From assembly GCF_014193675.1 (NCBI RefSeq), contig NZ_BLXZ01000007.1, forward strand, positions 1 to 64,000: a stretch of 64,000 nucleotides of DNA, given 5' to 3'. Shown one piece after another: positions 8,721 to 16,860 of the stretch; positions within the stretch are counted from its first letter, which is position 1, and every line of letters begins with the position of its first letter. The position numbers and the translations under genes were made by a program. Below the pieces are notes generated by a model. It did no database searches. It saw only the letters and a list, made by a program, of their open reading frames with translations, and was not told the DNA's origin. This DNA is from Geomonas limicola (lineage in GTDB: Bacteria; Desulfobacterota; Desulfuromonadia; Geobacterales; Geobacteraceae).

Positions 8721-9206
8721 GTGACGGGTAAACCTACTGAAATAAAAGTCCGTTCCATGTCAGAAATTGATCTGGATGCGGTCCTTGAAATCGAGTCAGC
8801 GTCCTTTGCACGCCCCTGGACCAGAGAGCACTTCCGCGACGAAATACAGTCGCCCTTCGGTATCCCTCTCGTCGCCCTGATGCCGGAAGATCACCTCGCC
8901 GGCTATCTCTGTTTAAAAGTCATCTTCGATGAGGCCGAGATCCTCGATGTCGCCGTCGACCCTGCCCAGCGCGGCCGCGGCGTCGGTCGCTTGCTGGTGC
9001 AGCATGCCTTCGCCCTGTGCCGGGAACGTCAGGTCCTTCGTCTGGGGCTCGAGGTGCGTACCGGCAACCGGGAGGCGATCACCCTCTACGAATCGGTCGG
9101 CTTTCACGAGGTCGGCCGCCGCAAAGCGTACTATGAAAATGGCGATGACGCCATCTTGATGGAATACACCTTTGAGCAGCAGGCAGAGGAGAACCATGCA
9201 GTTTAA
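8721..9206 (+). CDS. rimI: RimI-type ribosomal-protein alanine N-acetyltransferase (GNAT)
   Basis: A 161-residue GNAT protein. The acetyl-CoA-binding motif is [20 protein letters not shown], and the C-terminal part [15 protein letters not shown] is typical of RimI, which acetylates the N-terminus of S18 and related proteins. The start is uncertain. The GTG at 8721 keeps the first beta strand ([19 protein letters not shown]) but has no ribosome site; it lies right at the predicted transcript start, so leaderless translation is possible. An ATG at 8757 is the alternative. The gene overlaps pyrK by 11 bases. Confidence 0.85.
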   Translation: MTGKPTEIKVRSMSEIDLDAVLEIESASFARPWTREHFRDEIQSPFGIPLVALMPEDHLAGYLCLKVIFDEAEILDVAVDPAQRGRGVGRLLVQHAFALCRERQVLRLGLEVRTGNREAITLYESVGFHEVGRRKAYYENGDDAILMEYTFEQQAEENHAV

Positions 9207-10005
9207 ATCAATGGTAGTGTCGAATGTGGAGGTCTCGCCGGGCTATTTCCGGATGAGGATGACCGCTCCCAAAGAGCTGGAAAAGACGCTCCCCGGGCAG
9301 TTTCTCATGCTCAAGGTGAGCGAGTCGATCGACCCGCTTTTGCGGCGCCCCTTCGGCTTCTTCGATGTCGGTGTGCTTCCGGCCGAGTACGCCGGCGGCG
9401 CGGACCAGACCTACGCGGAGATCCTCTTCAAGGTGGTGGGGAAGGGGACCAAGATGCTCTCCACCCTGCACCACGGCGACCTGGTCGACCTGCTGGCCCC
9501 ACTCGGCAAGCCCTTCAACCCGGGCCCAGGCGGCGAAGAGAAACTCCTGGTGGGGGGCGGGATCGGTCTGGCTCCGCTCTACTACCTGGCCAAGGAGTTG
9601 GTGGCCAAGGGGGAGAAGGTGCGCCTCTTTGCGGGTGGCCGAAACCGTGACGATATCCTCTGCATCACCGAGTTCGAGCGCCTCGGGGTGGAAACCTACG
9701 TCTCCACCGATGACGGCACCCTCGGCGAGAGCGGCCTGGTCACCGAGGTGCTCGAGCGTCACCTGGCGCCGGGCAAGCGGATCTTCGCCTGCGGCCCGAC
9801 CCCGATGCTGCGCGCGGTGGCACTCATGGCCGAGCGGCACCAGGTTCCCTGCCAGGTCTCCATGGAAGCCTACATGGCCTGCGGCGTGGGCGCCTGCCTG
9901 GGGTGCGTGCTGCCGGGCGCGGCCCACACCGAGGAGACCCCCGACTACCGCTGCGTCTGCAAGGACGGCCCCGTCTTCGACAGCTTCGAACTGAAATGGA
10001 GTTAG
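9196..10005 (+). CDS. pyrK: Dihydroorotate dehydrogenase electron-transfer subunit
   Basis: FAD and [2Fe-2S] subunit that passes electrons from the catalytic PyrD subunit to NAD. The 269-residue product shows the FAD-binding RRPFGFFD region near residue 50, the NAD-binding LLVGGGIGLAPLYYLAKEL, and the C-terminal cluster ligands in CGVGACLGCV plus a fourth cysteine in YRCVCKDGPVFD. The ATG at 9196 follows GAGGAG, whereas an in-frame upstream start lies inside rimI without a site. It is followed three bases later by pyrD, the expected partner. Confidence 0.95.
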   Translation: MQFKSMVVSNVEVSPGYFRMRMTAPKELEKTLPGQFLMLKVSESIDPLLRRPFGFFDVGVLPAEYAGGADQTYAEILFKVVGKGTKMLSTLHHGDLVDLLAPLGKPFNPGPGGEEKLLVGGGIGLAPLYYLAKELVAKGEKVRLFAGGRNRDDILCITEFERLGVETYVSTDDGTLGESGLVTEVLERHLAPGKRIFACGPTPMLRAVALMAERHQVPCQVSMEAYMACGVGACLGCVLPGAAHTEETPDYRCVCKDGPVFDSFELKWS

Positions 10006-10008
10006 AGC

Positions 10009-10926
10009 ATGCATAGACCTGACATGACCGTCGAGCTGGCCGGGATCACGCTGCGCAACCCGGTGATGACCGCCTCCGGCACCTTCGGCTATGGCGCCGA
10101 ATTCGCCGAGCACCTGGACCTGGAGAGCATCGGCGCCCTGATCACCAAGGGGCTCTCGCTGCGCCCCAAGGCGGGCAACCCGACCCCGCGCATCGTGGAG
10201 ACCCCGGGTGGCATGCTGAATGCCATCGGACTGCAGAACGTGGGGATCGACGCCTTCATAACCGAAAAGCTCCCCTACCTCGCCAAGGTGAACACCCCGG
10301 TGATCGCCAACCTCTACGGCAACACCCTCGAGGAGTACGGCGAGGTGGCTTCGCGTCTCGATGCCCTTCCCGGTGTGGCCGGGGTGGAGGTGAACATCTC
10401 CTGCCCCAACGTGAAGCAGGGTGGCATCGTCTTCGGTACCGATCCCGCCGCGGCGCAGGAGGTGGTCCGACTGGTGCGGCGCAACACGAAAAAGCCGATG
10501 ATCGTGAAGCTCTCCCCCAACGTGACCGACGTCGTGGTCATGGCCAAGGCCTGCGCCGACGCCGGTGCCGACGCACTTTCCCTCATCAACACCCTGACCG
10601 GCATGGCGATCGACCTGGACCGGCGCCGCCCGGTCCTGGCCAACGTGACCGGCGGGCTCTCGGGACCTGCCATCAAACCGGTCGCCCTGCGCATGGTCTG
10701 GCAGGTGGCGCGTGCGGTCAAGCTGCCGCTCATCGGTATCGGTGGCATCATGAACGGGCGCGACGCCCTGGAGTTCCTGCTGGCGGGTGCCAGTGCGGTC
10801 CAGGTCGGTACCGCGAGTTTTCTAGACCCGGGTGCCGCCCAGCGCATCGCGGCCGAGATGGAGCAGTACCTGGTCGACCACAAGATCGCTGCCGTCGCCT
10901 CGCTCATCGGGGCACTCGAGGTCTGA
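10009..10926 (+). CDS. pyrD: Dihydroorotate dehydrogenase, class 1B catalytic subunit
   Basis: Oxidises dihydroorotate to orotate in pyrimidine synthesis using FMN. Length 305 matches class 1B. The catalytic cysteine lies in [13 protein letters not shown], with FMN and substrate contacts in [10 protein letters not shown] and SLINTL and the phosphate-binding loop [20 protein letters not shown]. Class 1B enzymes need PyrK, which is encoded directly upstream, so the pair forms the NAD-dependent heterotetramer. The stop codon overlaps the ATG of the next gene (TGATG), coupling pyrD to the aminomutase-family gene. Confidence 0.97.
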   Translation: MHRPDMTVELAGITLRNPVMTASGTFGYGAEFAEHLDLESIGALITKGLSLRPKAGNPTPRIVETPGGMLNAIGLQNVGIDAFITEKLPYLAKVNTPVIANLYGNTLEEYGEVASRLDALPGVAGVEVNISCPNVKQGGIVFGTDPAAAQEVVRLVRRNTKKPMIVKLSPNVTDVVVMAKACADAGADALSLINTLTGMAIDLDRRRPVLANVTGGLSGPAIKPVALRMVWQVARAVKLPLIGIGGIMNGRDALEFLLAGASAVQVGTASFLDPGAAQRIAAEMEQYLVDHKIAAVASLIGALEV

Positions 10927-11960
10927 TGCACGCCTGGGAGAAGAGCCTGAACGCAAGCGTTACCAGCCCGGAGGAGCTAGCCGGGCTTTTTCGCGTGGAT
11001 GCGGCCGCGCTCTCCGGTGTGGTCGAGCGCTACCCCATGCGCATCACCCCGTACTACCTTAGCCTCATCAGGGAACCGGGCGACGCCATCTGGCGCCAGT
11101 GCGTGGCGGATCCGGCCGAACTTGCCGATCTCTCCCAGTCACCGGACCCCCTCGACGAGGAGCGCCTCTCCCCGGTCCCTGGCCTCATCCACCGCTACCC
11201 GGACCGGGTGGTCTGGATCGCCTCCGCCTCCTGCGCCGTGTACTGCCGGTTCTGCATGAGAAAGCGCGGCGTGGGGTGCGCCGGCATGCAGGTGGCCCCG
11301 CAAAACGAAGCCCTGGAGTACCTCGCGGCACATCCCGAGATCCGCGACGTGATCCTCTCCGGCGGGGACCCGCTCCTTCTGAGCGACGAGCGCCTGGAGG
11401 ATCTCCTGAGCGGTCTGCGCCGCATCCCTCACCTGGAGATCGTGCGCATCGGCACCAGGGTCCCGGTTACGCTCCCCGAGAGGGTCACCCCCAAGCTGGC
11501 GGCCCTGCTCAAGCGCTTCCATCCGCTGTTCATCAACACCCACTTCAACCACCCCGACGAGATTACCGAGCAGGCGGCCCGTGCCTGCGCACTCTTGGCC
11601 GATGCCGGCATTCCGCTGGGGAACCAGTCGGTGCTGCTCAAGGGGGTGAACGACGATCCCCAGGTGATGCGCCGGCTCATGCAGAAGCTTTTGTACCTCA
11701 GGGTGCGTCCCTACTACCTGCACCAGATGGACCTGGTAAAGGGGACCGCACACTTCCGCACCCCGCTCGCCCGGGGCGTCGAGGTCCTCAAGGCGTTGCG
11801 CGGCCACACCTCGGGACTTGCCGTTCCCCACTACGTGATCGATCTCCCCGGCGGCAAGGGGAAGGTGGAAGTCTCCGCCGAGTGCGTGCGTCGTGAAGGC
11901 TCGCGTCTCGTGGTCACAACCTACACGGGCGAAACCCTGGAGTACCAGGACATAAGCTGA
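10926..11960 (+). CDS. KamA-family radical SAM protein (lysine 2,3-aminomutase-like)
   Basis: A 344-residue radical SAM protein of the lysine/glutamate 2,3-aminomutase family. It has the family region MRITPYYLSLI, the [4Fe-4S]-SAM motif CAVYCRFC, SGGDPLLLSDERL, and a C-terminal segment HYVIDLPGGKGKV that contains the usual PLP-binding lysine region. It is shorter than clostridial lysine aminomutases (about 415 residues) and close to EpmB in size, but no EpmA or EF-P gene is nearby. Substrate is therefore open: beta-lysine osmolyte formation, glutamate isomerisation or EF-P modification. It overlaps pyrD by one base, and the reason for co-transcription with pyrimidine genes is not clear. Confidence 0.85.
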   Translation: MHAWEKSLNASVTSPEELAGLFRVDAAALSGVVERYPMRITPYYLSLIREPGDAIWRQCVADPAELADLSQSPDPLDEERLSPVPGLIHRYPDRVVWIASASCAVYCRFCMRKRGVGCAGMQVAPQNEALEYLAAHPEIRDVILSGGDPLLLSDERLEDLLSGLRRIPHLEIVRIGTRVPVTLPERVTPKLAALLKRFHPLFINTHFNHPDEITEQAARACALLADAGIPLGNQSVLLKGVNDDPQVMRRLMQKLLYLRVRPYYLHQMDLVKGTAHFRTPLARGVEVLKALRGHTSGLAVPHYVIDLPGGKGKVEVSAECVRREGSRLVVTTYTGETLEYQDIS

Positions 11961-12082
11961 GCCTCAGCTGCCACTCGTCGGCATTTTCCCTCCCTTGGCC
12001 GTTCTTTTTTCCCCGCGCCGTGTCACTCTTTTTTAAGGTATACTAACTCAGGTTGCGGGCTGCCAAAAGCGGGGGGACGACC

Positions 12083-12238
12083 ATGAGAAGAGTACCTACC
12101 GAAGAAGACATTCAAAAAGATCAACCAGTAAAAAAGGGAGAAACAGCGCTCTGTGCTGTGTGTGGGGCCGAACTGGAAATGGACCAGGAGAGTCACGAGT
12201 ATCTCTGCCCGGTCTGTGACAGTGAAGAGACGGAGTAA
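12083..12238 (+). CDS. Small zinc-ribbon protein
   Basis: A 51-residue acidic protein with a single zinc ribbon: CAVCG and CPVCD separated by 16 residues. The ATG at 12083 follows a GGGGGA site; an in-frame start 30 bases upstream lacks one. A possible -10 box TATACT sits at 12039-12044 without a clear -35. It precedes a DksA/TraR-family gene by 120 bases, so both may act on transcription or translation, but no specific function can be assigned. Confidence 0.75.
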   Translation: MRRVPTEEDIQKDQPVKKGETALCAVCGAELEMDQESHEYLCPVCDSEETE

Positions 12239-12358
12239 ACTCACAACGTGCCCGGTCGGCGGCCTCGGGCAGCTCGCTTGCGCGGGAGCCGGGTCAGGTA
12301 CCTGCCCTGGTAACCAGTGCTGCGCTGCCGAGTCCCCAGACTGCGGAGGAGGTTTCCC

Positions 12359-12760
12359 ATGCCGGAAAAGTCGGATGTGGTCGATCTGGAACAGAGACAT
12401 TTGCTGATCGAGCAAAAGCGCAGGCTGTGGGCCGAACTGCGCGAGGAGGTCTTCGCCAACGCCGGCGAGGAGTTGCACACCCAGTACGAGATCCCGCAGG
12501 ACCCCGGCGAGATGAGTATCCTCGACCTCTTGGCCGACTCGGGGCTTGCCATCGCCGACCTAAGGCGCGCCCAGTTGACCGCGCTCGAAGAGGCCATGCG
12601 TCGGCTCGAGATGGGGACCTACGGGGTCTGCGAGGGGTGCGGCCAGCGCATCAGCCTGGAAAGGCTCAAGGTGGTCCCTTTCACCGCGTTTTGCGTGGCG
12701 TGCCAGAAAGACCGCGAGGGGCCGGGGCGCCCCCCGGGGGTGAAGATCTATGATGGGTGA
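12359..12760 (+). CDS. DksA/TraR-family zinc-finger protein
   Basis: A 133-residue DksA/TraR-family protein expected to bind the RNA polymerase secondary channel. The N-terminal coiled coil (about 8-75) is followed by the family's LRRAQLTALEEAMRRLEMGTYG, shown here as two motifs LRRAQLTALEEAM and LEMGTYGVCEGC, and by the zinc finger CEGCGQ...CVACQ. The ATG at 12359 follows GGAGGAGG. An upstream in-frame ATG would add 14 arginine-rich residues outside the family. A strong terminator follows at 12793. Confidence 0.88.
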   Translation: MPEKSDVVDLEQRHLLIEQKRRLWAELREEVFANAGEELHTQYEIPQDPGEMSILDLLADSGLAIADLRRAQLTALEEAMRRLEMGTYGVCEGCGQRISLERLKVVPFTAFCVACQKDREGPGRPPGVKIYDG

Positions 12761-12792
12761 GGGAGAGGGGAAATAACCGTAATAGACGAAAA

Positions 12793-12826
12793 AAAGTCCC
12801 GCCTTTTGAGGCGGGACTTTTTTTTG
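12793..12826. terminator. Rho-independent terminator, bidirectional
   Basis: An 11-base-pair stem AAAGTCCCGCC/GGCGGGACTTT with a six-base loop is flanked by an A run and a T run. It lies between the converging DksA-like gene and the phosphotransacetylase-N-like gene and fits both. Confidence 0.92.
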
Positions 12827-12854
12827 TGTGGCACATCGTTTGGCTGGCTACCCG

Positions 12855-13946
12855 CTAGATCAGGGCCTCGATCGCCTCGAAGTCGAGGGACTTGTTGGTG
12901 TTGGCCATGATCCAGTTCAGCTTCTCCTGGTCCTCGTAGGTGATCTTGGCGACGTCTTCGCTCAGGGCGCTGAACACCTCGGCGGTGGTCTCCTCGACCC
13001 TGATGTAGGGGACCCTGCTGTCGTGCAGGATCTGCTGGGTGATCTTCGAGACCGGGCCGTGACCGGCAACCACGAGACCTGCGATCTTCTCCTTGAAGGA
13101 GGGGATGTGGTAGAGCGAGGAGAGGGTCACCAAGAGTTCGTCGCGCGAGCTGGTCACGATCATGAGGGTCGAGTCGAGCAGGCCGTCGATCACCCGCTGC
13201 GAGGAAGCGGCCCCCAACTGGATGTTGTGGATGATACGGCTCCTCTCGCGCTCTTCGCCCTGCAGGGGGAGGCCGAAAAGCTTGGAGATATGGCTCAGGG
13301 TCGGGTTGGCCAGGATCGGCGAGTAGTCGAAACCGTCGATCACCCTGACCCCCAGCGGATCGAAGGCCTGTTTCAGGTACTTGCGGGTGATTTCCTTCTT
13401 GCTCGGGATCAGCTTGTTTACGATCACCCCGCGTACGTCGGCACCTTCCCGCTCGAAGAGCGCCATGTTGAGGTGCACCGCGTCGATCACCTTGCCGATG
13501 CCGCTTTCGGTGACGATCACCACCGGGGCGCCGATCAGGTTCGCGACCTTGGCGTTGCTGAGCCCCACCACCGCACCAACCCCGCCGTGCCCGGCTCCCT
13601 CGATGATCAGGAAGTCGTATTTCTTTTCAAGCTCCTGGACCGCCTCGAGGATGCAGGAACTGAGCGAGAGGTCGTCGAGCTTACCGGTCAGGTAATCCTT
13701 GGTGAAATCCTTGTGCAGGGCGACCGGCGACATGATGGCGATATCCTCCTCCATCCCGAAGGCCTTCGCCATGAGCAGGGCGTCCATGTCCACCATGAAG
13801 TCGTTGTAAAGGAGCACCTTCGGACCGAAGGGTTTCACGAAACCGACGCGCTGGTACTTCTTGCGGGCGTGGTGCATGAGCGAGATGCTGATGGTCGTCT
13901 TGCCACAGTTTTGCCCGGTTGCCGCCACAAAGATCTTCTTCGCCAT
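12855..13946 (-). CDS. Phosphotransacetylase N-terminal-like ATPase (BioD-like plus DRTGG)
   Basis: A 363-residue protein resembling the non-catalytic N-terminal half of long phosphotransacetylases. The first 215 residues form a dethiobiotin-synthetase-like P-loop domain (VAATGQNCGKTTISISL, LIIEGAGHGGVGAVVGL, GVIVNKL). The rest (about 220-340) is a DRTGG-type domain ending in the expected PYIRVEETTAEVFSAL segment. No acetyltransferase domain follows, so it is a stand-alone regulatory or nucleotide-sensing protein. The ATG at 13946 lies nine bases after AAGGGG; a GTG nine bases upstream would sit directly on that site. Function is unknown. Confidence 0.8.
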   Translation of the reverse strand: MAKKIFVAATGQNCGKTTISISLMHHARKKYQRVGFVKPFGPKVLLYNDFMVDMDALLMAKAFGMEEDIAIMSPVALHKDFTKDYLTGKLDDLSLSSCILEAVQELEKKYDFLIIEGAGHGGVGAVVGLSNAKVANLIGAPVVIVTESGIGKVIDAVHLNMALFEREGADVRGVIVNKLIPSKKEITRKYLKQAFDPLGVRVIDGFDYSPILANPTLSHISKLFGLPLQGEERERSRIIHNIQLGAASSQRVIDGLLDSTLMIVTSSRDELLVTLSSLYHIPSFKEKIAGLVVAGHGPVSKITQQILHDSRVPYIRVEETTAEVFSALSEDVAKITYEDQEKLNWIMANTNKSLDFEAIEALI

Positions 13947-14014
13947 GCCTTGCACCCCTTCCGCCGTAAATGGGAGGTATGTTTACACAAGCCAAGGCGC
14001 TGCGTCAAGTGTCG

Positions 14015-15925
14015 TCACAGGAATTTCAGCACGAGCATGGAGATGTCGTCGCGGAAGGTGGAGCCGCCGTTGAAGGCGCGCAGGGCAGCGAGCACCGCCT
14101 CGATGAGCCCGGCCGCGGTTTTGCGGTGCTCCCTCGCCAGGATGGTCTGCAACCGGCGCGTACCGAAAAGCTCGCCGCGCGCCCCCTCGGTCTCGGTGAT
14201 GCCGTCGGTGTAGAGGAACAACAGGTCGCCCGGCTCGATCTGGATGCTGCGCTCCTCGAAGCTCACCCCTTTCTTTACCCCGATGATGAGTCCTTCGGCG
14301 TCGAGCTCCTGGAAGGAATCCTGGCCCGGGCGGTAGAGCAGGGGGGGAGGGTGTCCGGCGTTGGTGTAGTGCAGCTGGCGGGTTCTGGTGTGGTAGCAGA
14401 GGTAGGACATGGTGATGAACAGTTCGGCGCGGGTCAGGTCGTCGTGCAAGAGGTCGTTGAGGGCCGAGAGCACCTGGGGGGGGCGGTGCAGGGTCTGCAG
14501 CTGGGCACGCAAGACGCTTCTCGTTTCCACCATGATGAGCGCGGCTCCGACACTGTGGCCGGAGACGTCGGAGATCACCATCCCGACCTCGTCGCGGTTC
14601 GCGAAGATGTCGTAGTAGTCACCCCCGATATGGGTGGCCGAGACGCAGCGGCCGGCGCAGTCGATGCCGGGAAGGGCGGGTGGGGCATCGGGGAGCAGGG
14701 AAAGCTGGATCTGCTTGGCGATCTCCAGCTCCTTTACGAGGCTCGCATTTTCCAGCAGCGCCTGTTCCGCCTCCTTGCGCTCGGTGATGTCCTGCTTGAT
14801 GCAGACGAAGTACTTGATGATGCCGGTATCGTCGGTAACCGGGGTGATGGTCTGCTCCTCGGGGTAGAGGGTACCGTCCTTGCGCCGGTTCACCATCTCG
14901 CCGTGCCAGACCTCCCCGGCGTTGATCGTGCTGCGCAGCTCCAGGTAGAAGGCGGGGTCGTGCAGGTCCGACTTCAAGAAGCTCAGGTCCCGGTGCAGCG
15001 ATTCCTTGGGGGTGTAACCGGTCATCTGGGTAAACGCCGGGTTCACCCAGATCACCTGCCCCTGGTTGTCGGTGATGGCGATGGCGTTGGCGGCCGCCTC
15101 GAGCGCCACACTCTGCAGGCGCAACGACTCCTCGGCGCGTTTGCGATCCGTGATGTTCGAGATGAGGCCGTCGTAGGCGATCAGCTCTCCCTGCTCGCTG
15201 TAGCGCGGCACGATGGTGTTGCGTACCCAGCGGATGGAGCCGTCCTTGTGGCGGATGCGGTGTTCCAGGGAGGGGATGTCCTCTCCGGCCTGGACTTCGG
15301 CGGTGAGGCGGACCACGGCGGGGCGGTCCTCTTCGAGGATCATCTGGTACCAGAGAAAGGGGTTCTCGTTGTACTCTTCGTTGCTGTAGCCGGTGACGGT
15401 GAGGCAGCCCGGGCCGTGGGTGGTCTTGACCACCTTACCCTGATCGATGCTCACCGTGTAGATGTAGTCGGTGACCGCGGCGACCAGCTTCTTGTAGCGG
15501 CGTTCGCTGCGCACCAAGGCCGCCTCCGCCTCGCGCCGCTTGCGCCGTACCTCGGCCTCCTGCATCTCCCGCTCGATGGCCGGGACCAGCCGGGAGATGT
15601 TCCCCTTGATGAGGTAGTCGTTAGCCCCCTCCTTCATGGCCTGCACCGCGGTATCCTCGCCGATCTTTCCCGAGACCACGATGAAGGGGAGGTCGAGACC
15701 GCTGCGCCGCACCAGTTTCAGGGCCTCCAGTCCGCTGAAGCCCGGGAGCACGTAGTCCGAAATCACCACGTCCCAGCTCTCCTCGCAGAGCGCCTGTTGC
15801 ATCGCCTCGACGCTCTCGACCCGTCGGGCCACCGGCGTGTAGTCCCCGCGCCTGAGCTCGAAAATGAGCAGGAGAGCGTCGTCTTCCGAGTCCTCGACGA
15901 TCAGTACGCGCAGCGGTTTTCCCAT
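14015..15925 (-). CDS. Response regulator with PAS domains and PP2C/SpoIIE phosphatase (RsbU type)
   Basis: A 636-residue signalling protein. The receiver domain (about 5-125) has the pocket VLIVEDSEDD and phosphoacceptor in VVISDYVLPG. Two PAS domains with PAC tails follow (about 150-270 and 275-400). The C-terminal PP2C-type serine phosphatase (about 425-635) has the metal-binding GGDYYDIF and VISDVSGHSVGAAL and LFLYTDGITE. Such proteins dephosphorylate an anti-anti-sigma factor or similar partner; none is encoded nearby. The N-terminal receiver is of the same subtype as that of the hybrid kinase at 2958. An extended -10 promoter lies about 105 bases upstream. Confidence 0.92.
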   Translation of the reverse strand: MGKPLRVLIVEDSEDDALLLIFELRRGDYTPVARRVESVEAMQQALCEESWDVVISDYVLPGFSGLEALKLVRRSGLDLPFIVVSGKIGEDTAVQAMKEGANDYLIKGNISRLVPAIEREMQEAEVRRKRREAEAALVRSERRYKKLVAAVTDYIYTVSIDQGKVVKTTHGPGCLTVTGYSNEEYNENPFLWYQMILEEDRPAVVRLTAEVQAGEDIPSLEHRIRHKDGSIRWVRNTIVPRYSEQGELIAYDGLISNITDRKRAEESLRLQSVALEAAANAIAITDNQGQVIWVNPAFTQMTGYTPKESLHRDLSFLKSDLHDPAFYLELRSTINAGEVWHGEMVNRRKDGTLYPEEQTITPVTDDTGIIKYFVCIKQDITERKEAEQALLENASLVKELEIAKQIQLSLLPDAPPALPGIDCAGRCVSATHIGGDYYDIFANRDEVGMVISDVSGHSVGAALIMVETRSVLRAQLQTLHRPPQVLSALNDLLHDDLTRAELFITMSYLCYHTRTRQLHYTNAGHPPPLLYRPGQDSFQELDAEGLIIGVKKGVSFEERSIQIEPGDLLFLYTDGITETEGARGELFGTRRLQTILAREHRKTAAGLIEAVLAALRAFNGGSTFRDDISMLVLKFL

Positions 15926-16030
15926 GAGAATCGACCTTCACCGGCTCTGTTGCAAGGGGAGGGGGGCGTGGCCGGCCGACGCAACCGGCCTCAAGCCGCG
16001 TGCAGCGCCCGTTGGCTCCGCGGCCAGCCT

Positions 16031-16039
16031 AGTATAGCA
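16031..16039 (-). promoter_or_regulatory. Extended -10 promoter for the RsbU-type gene
   Basis: The minus strand reads TGC immediately before TATACT, an extended -10 element. The -35 position (17 bases upstream) is poor, which extended promoters tolerate. Confidence 0.4.
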
Positions 16040-16084
16040 TACTTTGTTTATGCGGCTTTAATTCGTGAAACTGCCGGGGGGAGG

Positions 16085-16645
16085 CTACTCATGAGCGAGG
16101 AAAGGGAGCAGTTCGCGCAGCCACCCCTCCAGGATGGCCACCTTGTGGGGGCCGAACTTGAAGAGGTCGGCACGCACCTCGGCGAGAGACTTCTCGCGCT
16201 CCAGTTCGCCGGGCCTCTTGGAGAAGAAGAGATCGGCCAGGGTGACGATGCGCTCCTCGCGGCAGGTGGGTGCCATTTCACGCGGGGGGAGCGGGAGCTT
16301 TTGCGCCGCGATGTCCTCGACGCTGAGCCCCACGCCGATGTGGCGCTCGCAGACCAGCGCGTGGCGCGGCAGCCCCTCGGCCTCCAGCATCTCGCGCCCC
16401 AGGATGCCGTGACAGATGTAGGGGGCGTGCCCGAAACAGTTGAGCTTGGGGGCGTGCACCCGCGCCACGCCGATATCGTGCAAAAGGGCGGCCTCCTCGA
16501 TGAAGCCGAGGTCCAGGGGCTGGTCGGCGTTGTGCCGTGCGATGGCCAGCGCCTTGTCGGCCACCATGCGGCTGTGCCGGTAGACCAGCTCGCAACCGGT
16601 CCGGTTCGCGCCGAAGTGCTTTTCCAAAAGGGTATAGGGTGACAT
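16085..16645 (-). CDS. HD-domain phosphohydrolase-like protein
   Basis: A 186-residue single-domain HD protein. The metal ligands are the histidine in YRHSRMVAD, the HD pair in ALLHDIGVARV, and later histidines in YICHGILGRE and CERHIGVGLS. A C-terminal helical part follows. The HDIG subtype usually hydrolyses phosphate esters or nucleotides. The ATG at 16645 follows CCAGGAG; longer in-frame reading upstream lacks a ribosome site and runs antisense to the leader of the next gene. It sits 159 bases upstream of the RsbU-type gene on the same strand and may or may not be co-transcribed. Confidence 0.82.
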   Translation of the reverse strand: MSPYTLLEKHFGANRTGCELVYRHSRMVADKALAIARHNADQPLDLGFIEEAALLHDIGVARVHAPKLNCFGHAPYICHGILGREMLEAEGLPRHALVCERHIGVGLSVEDIAAQKLPLPPREMAPTCREERIVTLADLFFSKRPGELEREKSLAEVRADLFKFGPHKVAILEGWLRELLPFLAHE

Positions 16646-16761
16646 GGCTCTCCTGGTTATCTCATGAGGATCACGTCTTAGGGTAGGACGAAACGCGCGC
16701 CAATGCAAGAGGGAGCGGGGTCGGCCGGCCCCGGCTTTTCGGATCGGGGTGCAACAAAACC

Positions 16762-16790
16762 TTGAATATCGATTCGGCTCTGTATATGAT
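16762..16790 (+). promoter_or_regulatory. Sigma-70-like promoter for the second sigma-54 regulator
   Basis: TTGAAT, a 17-base spacer and TATGAT. Transcription would start near 16797, leaving a leader of about 64 bases before the ATG at 16861. Confidence 0.55.
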
Positions 16791-16860
16791 GTGAAGCCTT
16801 TAAATAAAGCGCGTGTGGGTGACTGCCCCATGAGAAGCCGGGCCCTTGAGGAGTAATGAG

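Noticed and set aside
13970..16642. An 890-codon open frame on the plus strand.
   Set aside because: It is antisense to the RsbU-type and HD genes, which have full domain motifs. Its translation is a high-GC shadow rich in Gly, Val and Asp-His pairs with no family features.
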